Below, piece after piece: positions 1-4,875 of a stretch of DNA of 9,089 nucleotides (positions are counted from its first letter, which is position 1; each line of letters starts with the position of its first letter). The notes beneath the pieces were generated by a model. That model ran no database searches. It was not told where the DNA came from and saw nothing but the letters and a program-made list of their open reading frames with translations. This DNA comes from a bacterium (GTDB lineage: Bacteria; Krumholzibacteriota; Krumholzibacteria; LZORAL124-64-63). The position numbers were made by a program, and so were the translations under genes. The stretch is taken from positions 1 to 9,089 of the forward strand of contig VGXH01000050.1 in assembly GCA_016873405.1 (NCBI GenBank), read 5' to 3'.

Positions 1-343
1 CCACCTGCAGGCCGGCTACGGCGTGCTGTCGTTCAGCTGGGCCGGGCTGCAGAACGGCGCGCCGGACGGCTTCGCGCTGGTCAACGCCTCGGGCCAGGTC
101 GTGCAGTTCCTCAGCTACGAGGGGACGTTCACGGCCAGCGGCGGCGCCGCGGCGGGCCTGACCTCGACGGCCATCCCGGTCTCGCAGTCGGAAGCCACGA
201 CCAAGGGCTACTCGTGCCAGCTGCAGGGCACGGGTGACCGCTACGTGGAATTCACGTGGGTGGCCAACGTGCGGGCGACGGCCGCCAAGAAGAACACGGG
301 GCAGACGTTCTCGGTGGCCAAGGCGGTGGTGGCCCGCAGATAG
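1..343 (+). CDS. Exported protein with C-terminal lamin-tail-like domain (5' truncated)
   Basis: The gene is cut by the left window edge. The reading frame is open from base 2 and gives the last 113 residues, ending in TAG. The fragment reads HLQAGYGVLSFSWAGLQNG, then APDGFALVNASGQVVQFLSY, and near the end KKNTGQTF. This is the pattern of the bacterial lamin-tail domain (LTD): a small beta-sandwich with the 'DG.aLvd..G.vvqfLSYEG' core and a terminal 'NtGqtF'. In bacteria LTDs are carried by secreted nucleases, phosphatases and large surface proteins, usually as an accessory binding module. The N-terminal catalytic part is outside the window, so no enzyme activity can be assigned. No type IX-like sorting tail follows the LTD; the protein ends about 14 residues after NTGQTF with SVAKAVVARR. 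The methionine codable at base 23 is an internal GTG, not the start. The small exported protein downstream begins 20 bp after the stop, so the two may be co-transcribed. Confidence 0.75.
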   Translation, partial: HLQAGYGVLSFSWAGLQNGAPDGFALVNASGQVVQFLSYEGTFTASGGAAAGLTSTAIPVSQSEATTKGYSCQLQGTGDRYVEFTWVANVRATAAKKNTGQTFSVAKAVVARR

Positions 344-351
344 TGGTTCGC

Positions 352-358
352 GAGGAGG
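352..358 (+). promoter_or_regulatory. Ribosome binding site deciding the GTG start at 364
   Basis: GAGGAGG lies 5 nt upstream of GTG 364. The open frame continues further upstream into the preceding gene (an ATG-like start could be taken at 256). Only the 364 start has a strong Shine-Dalgarno sequence, and it places a signal peptide at the N-terminus. A second in-frame GTG at 370 is the nearest alternative. Confidence 0.7.
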
Positions 359-363
359 CAGTC

Positions 364-1047
364 GTGAGAGTGCCCTTCCTGTCGCGGTCCGCCCGCGCGG
401 TCAATCCGCCGGGCCGCGCAATCGTCCAGACCGGCGCCCTTCTTGGGGCGGTCCTGGCTGTCCAACTCACGGTCCCGGCGCCTGGGGCCGTGGCGCATCC
501 CCCGCCGAACACCATCGGCATCTACACGAACGCGACGGACTTCATCCAGTGGATCGACCCCGCCCTGATGACGCCGTTCGAGGTGACGTTCCTGCTCGTG
601 TCGCCGCGGACGGCCGCCGGCGAGCCGGTGGCCTTCATCGACGGCTTCGAGTACATGGCGCGCATGGCGCCGCTGTGGAGCGTGTTCCGCCTCGCGGACC
701 ACCTGCCCGCGCAGTGGACCAATCTCGGCGACGCCTCGAGCCTGGCCGGCGCCACCTACCGGATGTCGGGACCCGCGCCGCTGCCCGTCGCGGCCGATGC
801 CGTCGTGCTGCACACCTGGCAGTTGATGCGGATGGGCACCGGCTCCAACCACTTCTACCTCCAGCCGGTGGACCAGCCGACGATACCCGGCGCGCTCGCC
901 TTCACGTGGCCCGACGGCGCGGGTTCGATGGCGGTGGCGGCGCAGCCGTCGTCCGGCGACCCGCAGGTACCTGTATTCCAGGTCGAATCCAATTGCCCGA
1001 CCGACTGCCATGCGTTCGGCGCGGTCAAGGCGCTGTTCCGGCGCTGA
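364..1047 (+). CDS. Small exported protein of unknown function, GAVKALFR-type C-terminus
   Basis: The protein is 227 residues long. The GTG start is chosen because GAGGAGG sits 5 nt upstream and the resulting N-terminus is a signal peptide: Arg-rich up to residue 18, a hydrophobic stretch at about 19-37, and a probable cleavage A-V-A|H at 44/45. The mature part begins with NTIGIYTNATDF and contains NHFYLQPVDQPTIPG. Near the end are two cysteines, C211 and C215, in NCPTDC, and the protein finishes HAFGAVKALFRR. It has no transmembrane segment after the signal peptide. From memory, many short exported proteins of Eisenbacteria/Krumholzibacteria-like genomes share this architecture: an 'IGIYxD/N' start, a beta-rich body, and a terminal 'W/F-G-x-V/I-K-x-L/M-Y/F-R'. 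None has a known function that I can name. It sits 20 bp after the lamin-tail gene on the same strand and is followed by a 174-bp gap, so it is likely the last gene of that unit. The gene is confident; its function is unknown. Confidence 0.75.
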   Translation: MRVPFLSRSARAVNPPGRAIVQTGALLGAVLAVQLTVPAPGAVAHPPPNTIGIYTNATDFIQWIDPALMTPFEVTFLLVSPRTAAGEPVAFIDGFEYMARMAPLWSVFRLADHLPAQWTNLGDASSLAGATYRMSGPAPLPVAADAVVLHTWQLMRMGTGSNHFYLQPVDQPTIPGALAFTWPDGAGSMAVAAQPSSGDPQVPVFQVESNCPTDCHAFGAVKALFRR

Positions 1048-1075
1048 GGCGGACCGACACCGGCCACCTGAAATC

Positions 1076-1151
1076 GCGAATCGCTTCCAATTCCGACCGA
1101 TTCGCCCCGCTTCGTAGCCCCAGCGGGCGCCCCGGCCCCGGGTTGCGAATC
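1076..1151. promoter_or_regulatory. Triplicated heptamer GCGAATC upstream of serC (possible operator)
   Basis: GCGAATC occurs at 1076-1082 and 1145-1151, and as its reverse complement GATTCGC at 1099-1105. The first two copies form a perfect 8-bp inverted repeat (GCGAATCG at 1076-1083, CGATTCGC at 1098-1105) with a 14-nt loop. The third copy overlaps the -35 element of the candidate serC promoter. No T-run follows the inverted repeat, so it does not look like an intrinsic terminator. A regulator-binding role is inference from spacing and copy number only. Confidence 0.35.
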
Positions 1152-1172
1152 CCCCCGCCAACCCACTACGTT
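1143..1172 (+). promoter_or_regulatory. Weak sigma70-type promoter candidate for serC-serA
   Basis: TTGCGA at 1143-1148 (4 of 6 to the -35 consensus), an 18-nt spacer, and TACGTT at 1167-1172 (3 of 6 to the -10 consensus). This would give an mRNA start near 1180 and a leader of about 40 nt before the serC ATG. The match is poor and is supported mainly by its position in the only sizeable gap ahead of the cluster. Confidence 0.3.
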
Positions 1173-1221
1173 CCCCCTGTTCCGGACCTGCACCGGCACC
1201 CGTCTTCAGGGAGTTCACGCC

Positions 1222-2388
1222 ATGGAAAAGCCCGTTCGCAAACCCGCCTGTCCCAACTTCTCGTCCGGCCCCTGCGCCAAGCGTCCCGGCTGGACCGTCG
1301 ATGCGCTCAAGGGCGCGCTGGTGGGCCGCTCCCACCGCTCCAAGGAGGGCAAGGCGCGACTGCAGGAATGCTCCGGGGGCATGAAGAAGCTGCTCGAGGT
1401 GCCCGAAGACTATCGCATCGGCATCGTCGCCGGCTCGGACACCGGCGCGGTCGAGATGGCGATGTGGACGATGCTCGGGCCGCGCCCGGTCGACATCTTC
1501 GGCTGGGAGTCGTTCGGCAAGGGCTGGATCACCGATGCCGTCAAGTACCTCAAGCTGCCGCAGGTGAACGAGTACAAGGCCGACTATGGTCAATTGCCCG
1601 ACCTGCGCCTGGCCGACCGCACGCACGACATCATCTTCACGCTGAACGGCACCACGTCGGGCGTGAAGGTGCCGAACTTCGACTGGATCGCCGCCGACCG
1701 CGAAGGCATCACCATCTGCGACGCCACCTCCGGCGTCTACGCCATGCCGGTGGATTTCTCGAAGCTCGACGTCGTCACCTTCTCGTGGCAGAAGGTGCTG
1801 GGCGGCGAGGCTGCGCACGGCGTCATCATCCTCTCGCCGCGCGCGGTGGCCCGCATGCAGGAGAACGAGCCCAAGGTGCCCTGGCCGTTGCCCAAGACCT
1901 TCCGGCTGGCCGCCGAGGGCAAGCTCAAGCCCGGCGAACTGGAGTACAGCACCGTCAACACGCCGTCGATGCTCTGCGTCGAGGACGCCATCGACGCCCT
2001 GAAGTGGGCCGAGTCGATCGGCGGCCTGCAGGGCCTCTACAGGCGCTCCAACGCCAACCTGGCCGCCTTCGAGAAGTGGGTCGCGAAGTCCGACTGGATC
2101 GATTTTTTGGCCGAGTCGAAGGAGATCCGCTCGAACACCTCGGTCTGCTTCAAGGTCAAGGCCGACTGGTTCCTGAAGCTGAGCGACGAGGACAAGGCCG
2201 CCGCGGCGAAGAAGATCTCCGGCCTGCTGGACAAGGAGGGCGTGGCGAAGGACATCAACGCCTACGCCAAGGCCCCGGTCGGCTTCCGCGTGTGGTGCGG
2301 CGCCACCGTCGAGACGGCCGACATCGAGGCGCTCACGGCGTGGCTGGACTGGGCCTACGCGACCGTGGCCGCGGAGTACCTGAAGTAG
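1222..2388 (+). CDS. serC: Phosphoserine aminotransferase (Methanosarcina/alphaproteobacterial type)
   Basis: A cytosolic PLP-dependent class-V aminotransferase of 388 residues. It converts 3-phosphohydroxypyruvate plus glutamate to O-phosphoserine and 2-oxoglutarate, the second step of serine synthesis; homologues can also serve pyridoxine synthesis. The start ATG has AGGGAG 8 nt upstream. Visible landmarks are [14 protein letters not shown] at 11-24, the substrate-binding GRSHRSKEG at 35-43, W102 (probably stacking on PLP), D167 in ICDATSG (contacting the pyridine nitrogen), K191 in [13 protein letters not shown] (Schiff-base lysine), and [18 protein letters not shown] at 245-262. The [12 protein letters not shown] block, the [10 protein letters not shown] block and the closing [11 protein letters not shown] are typical of the Methanosarcina/alphaproteobacterial SerC subgroup (TIGR01365 type) rather than the E. 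coli type. Length is normal and no key residue is missing. serA follows 27 bp later, so the two form an operon. Alternatives such as serine-glyoxylate aminotransferase are much less likely given the subgroup motifs. Confidence 0.93.
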   Translation: MEKPVRKPACPNFSSGPCAKRPGWTVDALKGALVGRSHRSKEGKARLQECSGGMKKLLEVPEDYRIGIVAGSDTGAVEMAMWTMLGPRPVDIFGWESFGKGWITDAVKYLKLPQVNEYKADYGQLPDLRLADRTHDIIFTLNGTTSGVKVPNFDWIAADREGITICDATSGVYAMPVDFSKLDVVTFSWQKVLGGEAAHGVIILSPRAVARMQENEPKVPWPLPKTFRLAAEGKLKPGELEYSTVNTPSMLCVEDAIDALKWAESIGGLQGLYRRSNANLAAFEKWVAKSDWIDFLAESKEIRSNTSVCFKVKADWFLKLSDEDKAAAAKKISGLLDKEGVAKDINAYAKAPVGFRVWCGATVETADIEALTAWLDWAYATVAAEYLK

Positions 2389-2415
2389 CCTGAAAACCGC
2401 CAGGGAGGCGTTGCC

Positions 2416-3369
2416 ATGTTCAAGGTGCTGATCGCCGACAAGGCCGACAAGCTGTGCGAGACGGTGCTGCGCGACCACGGGCTGGAGCCCGTCGTCAAGA
2501 CCGGCATGACCCCGGACGAGTTGAAGGCCTGCATCGGCGAGTACGACGCGATCATCGTGCGCTCGGCCACCACGCTGACGCGCGAGCTGGTCGGGGCCGC
2601 GACGAAGCTGAAGGCCGTGGCCCGCGCCGGCTCGGGTGTCGACAACATCGACGTGCCGGCCTGCTCGGAGAAGGGCGTGCTCGTGATGAATACGCCGTTC
2701 GGCAACACGGTCTCCACGGGCGAGCACGCGGTGGCCATGATGATGGCCCTGGCCCGCCACATCCCGCAGGCCAACGCCTCGACGCACGCGGGCAAGTGGG
2801 AGAAGAAGAAGTTCGAGGGCGTCGAGCTGACGGGCAAGACGCTCGGCGTGGTGGGTTGCGGCAACATCGGCGCCGTGGTCGCCGAGCGCGGCGTGGGCCT
2901 GAAGATGAACGTGATCGCGCATGACCCGCTCCTGACGCCGGAGAAGGCGAAGGAACTGGGCGTGAAGATGGTGACGCTGGACGAGCTGTACGCGAAGGCC
3001 GACTTCATCACCTACCACGTTTTGATGGTGCCGGCCACCAAGGGCATGATCAACAAGGACGCCCTGGCGAAGATGAAGAAGGGCGTCCGCCTGATCAACT
3101 GCGCCCGCGGCGGCATCATGGTCGAGGCGGACGTGAAGGCGGCTCTCGAGAGCGGCCACGTCGCCGGCCTGGCCTGCGACGTCTACGCGACCGAGCCCGC
3201 CACCGAGCACGCGTTCTTCGGCCTGGAGAACGTGGTCTGCACGCCGCACATCGCCGCCTCGACCAAGGACGCGCAGGTGACGGTGGCCCGGCAGGCGGCC
3301 GAACAGATCGCCGACTACCTGCTGAACAAGGTGAGGAAGCACGCGGTCAACGGCGACAAGGTGGCGTAG
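2416..3369 (+). CDS. serA: D-3-phosphoglycerate dehydrogenase, short form without ACT domain
   Basis: A cytosolic NAD-dependent 2-hydroxyacid dehydrogenase of 317 residues. It oxidises 3-phosphoglycerate to 3-phosphohydroxypyruvate, the first committed step of serine synthesis. AGGGAGG lies 7 nt before the ATG. The substrate domain comprises about 1-97 and the C-terminal helix, with VRSAT at 48-52 and RAGSGVDNID at 70-79. The nucleotide domain spans about 98-285, with the Rossmann loop G147-C-G149-N-I-G152 and an acidic D170 that favours NAD over NADP. The catalytic triad is R231 (NCARGG), E260 (DVYATEP) and H278 (TPHIAAST). The usual 'HxPLTPET' segment is replaced by HVLMVPATKGM at 201-211. 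The protein ends right after the dehydrogenase fold, so the ASB and ACT domains responsible for serine feedback in longer SerA proteins are absent. Position 27 bp behind serC makes phosphoglycerate the likely substrate; another 2-hydroxyacid is the main alternative. Confidence 0.9.
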   Translation: MFKVLIADKADKLCETVLRDHGLEPVVKTGMTPDELKACIGEYDAIIVRSATTLTRELVGAATKLKAVARAGSGVDNIDVPACSEKGVLVMNTPFGNTVSTGEHAVAMMMALARHIPQANASTHAGKWEKKKFEGVELTGKTLGVVGCGNIGAVVAERGVGLKMNVIAHDPLLTPEKAKELGVKMVTLDELYAKADFITYHVLMVPATKGMINKDALAKMKKGVRLINCARGGIMVEADVKAALESGHVAGLACDVYATEPATEHAFFGLENVVCTPHIAASTKDAQVTVARQAAEQIADYLLNKVRKHAVNGDKVA

Positions 3370-3394
3370 GCCCGCACCGACTCGCAGGGACGGC

Positions 3395-3416
3395 GCGGGC
3401 GGGGCCACCCGCCCGC
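3395..3416 (+). other. GC-only hairpin between serA and the DUF1015 gene
   Basis: A perfect 9-bp stem, GCGGGCGGG (3395-3403) with CCCGCCCGC (3408-3416), around a 4-nt GCCA loop, 26 bp after the serA stop and 25 bp before the next ATG. No T-run follows, so a classical intrinsic terminator is not supported. It could dampen read-through or stabilise the upstream message, or be a by-product of the base composition. Confidence 0.35.
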
Positions 3417-3441
3417 CGCCGCAAGACAAGGCAGGATCCCC

Positions 3442-4698
3442 ATGAAGAAGCTCCCCCTGTTCACGCCGATCCGCGGCATCCGTCCCGCGCCCGGCAAGGC
3501 GCAGGATGTCATCGCCCCGCCCTACGACGTGCTGAATTCCGACGAGGCGCGCGAACTGGCGCGGGGCAAGCCGCTCAGCTTCCTGCACGTCTCCAAGGCC
3601 GAGATCGACCTGCCGCCCGGCACGGACGTGCACGCGCCGGCGGTCTACGAGAAGGCGGCGGCGAACTTCCGGCGGCTGCTCGACGACGGCGTGCTCATCC
3701 AGGACAGCAAGCCCTGCTTCTACGTGTATCGCCTGCAGATGGGCGACCATGTGCAGACCGGCCTGGTGGTCGGCGCCTGCGTGGACGACTACGACGCCGG
3801 TCGCATCCGCCGCCACGAGTTCACGCGGCCGGTCAAGGAGGACGACCGGGTCAACCAGATCATGCACGTGCGCGCGCAGACCGGCCCCGGCCTGATCGCC
3901 TACCAGCAGATCCCGGCCGCCGACGCCGTCATCTCGCGCGTCGCGAAGGGCAAGCCCGAGTTCTCGGCCACGGGCCAGGGCGGCGTCATCCACACGCTGT
4001 GGATCGTCGCCGACGACGCCGACATCCAGGCGCTGGTCGAGGCCTTCGACACGGCGCAGACGGTGTACATCGCCGACGGCCACCACCGCAGCGCGGCGGC
4101 CAGCCGCGTCAAGAAGCAGATGGTGCAGGAGCGCGGCGGCGCCCACACCGGCGCCGAGCCCTACAACACCTACCTGGCGGTGGCCTACCCCGTCGACGAG
4201 ATGAAGATCTGGGACTACAACCGCGTCGTGAAGGACCTCAATGGCCTGACGCCGACGGACTTCCTGGCGAAGGTGGGGGCCGGCTTCAGCGTCGAGAGGG
4301 TCGCCGGCCAGGCGCGACCCGCGGCGCGGCGCGAGTTCGGCCTCTACCTGGGCGGGCAGTGGTACCGGCTCAAGCCGACCGTGCCCACGCCCACGCGCGA
4401 GCAGGACCCCGTCGGCGCGCTCGACGTGAGCGTGCTGTCGGACCTGGTGCTGGACCGCATCCTGGGCATCAAGGACCTGCGCAAGAGCGACCGCGTGGAC
4501 TTCGTGGGCGGCATCCGCGGGCTGGGCGAGTTGGAGAAGCGCGTCGACTCGGGCGAGATGGCGGCCGGGTTCGCGCTGTTCGCGACCTCGCTGGCGGACC
4601 TCATCGCCGTGGCGGACACGAACCAGGTGATGCCGCCGAAGTCGACGTGGTTCGAGCCCAAGCTGGCGGACGGGGTGGTGTCCAACCCGTTGCTGTAG
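3442..4698 (+). CDS. DUF1015 family protein, serine-pathway associated
   Basis: A cytosolic protein of 418 residues with no signal peptide or membrane segment. It matches the DUF1015 family (COG4198) over its whole length: LFTPIRGIRPAPG at 6-18, VIAPPYDVLNSDEA at 23-36, the conserved RRHEFTRPVKEDDR at 123-136, VYIADGHHRSAAASR at 208-222, and the family's closing MPPKSTWFEPKL at 397-408. Family length is about 400-430 residues, so it is complete. AGGA lies 5 nt before the ATG. The biochemical function of the family is, to my knowledge, not established. From memory, DUF1015 genes commonly neighbour serA and an aminotransferase in clostridia, thermophiles and methanogens, as here. The D212-G-H-H-R216 motif resembles the 'DGHHR/GxHR' phosphate-binding signature of the ParB/sulfiredoxin fold, which includes the free-serine kinases SerK and SbnI. 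A role in handling phosphoserine or serine is therefore an attractive inference, not a demonstrated fact. It is 72 bp downstream of serA on the same strand. Confidence 0.85.
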   Translation: MKKLPLFTPIRGIRPAPGKAQDVIAPPYDVLNSDEARELARGKPLSFLHVSKAEIDLPPGTDVHAPAVYEKAAANFRRLLDDGVLIQDSKPCFYVYRLQMGDHVQTGLVVGACVDDYDAGRIRRHEFTRPVKEDDRVNQIMHVRAQTGPGLIAYQQIPAADAVISRVAKGKPEFSATGQGGVIHTLWIVADDADIQALVEAFDTAQTVYIADGHHRSAAASRVKKQMVQERGGAHTGAEPYNTYLAVAYPVDEMKIWDYNRVVKDLNGLTPTDFLAKVGAGFSVERVAGQARPAARREFGLYLGGQWYRLKPTVPTPTREQDPVGALDVSVLSDLVLDRILGIKDLRKSDRVDFVGGIRGLGELEKRVDSGEMAAGFALFATSLADLIAVADTNQVMPPKSTWFEPKLADGVVSNPLL

Positions 4699-4709
4699 CG
4701 ACACATCCT

Positions 4710-4758
4710 GACGAGGGACCACGGGGGCGCCGGCGCGGTCGGCGCCCTCGTCCCGTGG
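4710..4758 (+). other. Two mutually exclusive stem-loops after the DUF1015 gene
   Basis: Fold A pairs CCACGG (4719-4724) with CCGTGG (4753-4758) outside GGGCGCC (4725-4731) with GGCGCCC (4741-4747), with a 9-nt loop and a small 3' bulge. Fold B pairs GACGAGGG (4710-4717) with CCCTCGTC (4745-4752), using bases that fold A needs. There is no T-run after either fold. Likely roles are 3'-end formation or protection of the serC-serA-DUF1015 message; a switch between the folds is speculative. Confidence 0.35.
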
Positions 4759-4780
4759 AGGCGGGACCGGGGTTCCGGTC

Positions 4781-4808
4781 TCAAGTACCCGCGTGATCGT
4801 GACGAATA
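4781..4808 (+). promoter_or_regulatory. Very tentative sigma28-like promoter ahead of the chemoreceptor
   Basis: TCAAGTAC (4781-4788), a 12-nt spacer and GACGAATA (4801-4808) show partial likeness (about 5 of 8 each) to the FliA-type TAAAGTTT / GCCGATAA elements that often drive chemoreceptor genes. It would leave a leader of about 60 nt. The match is weak and was looked for because of the downstream gene. Confidence 0.18.
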
Positions 4809-4861
4809 CGGCTCGGAGGCGCCGGGAACGGGCGAGCCGGCCGGAGCGACATCGCGACCAC

Positions 4862-4870
4862 GGGGGGGGA
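4862..4870 (+). promoter_or_regulatory. G8 homopolymer serving as the ribosome binding site of the chemoreceptor
   Basis: Eight consecutive G followed by A, ending 5 nt before ATG 4876. It is the only purine-rich candidate for a Shine-Dalgarno sequence. Its homopolymer nature makes it prone to length change, which would alter strength or spacing of the site. Confidence 0.45.
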
Positions 4871-4875
4871 CCGGA

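Noticed and set aside
1048..1221. Small RNA, riboswitch or small gene between the exported protein and serC
   Set aside because: No conserved riboswitch core and no short frame with a ribosome binding site could be seen. Only the heptamer repeats, a weak promoter and the serC ribosome binding site are supported.
234..2393. Long plus-strand open frame across the exported protein and serC in another frame
   Set aside because: The translation is Arg/Gly/Pro-rich and without domains, while serC in the adjacent frame is clear. It is a GC-bias shadow.
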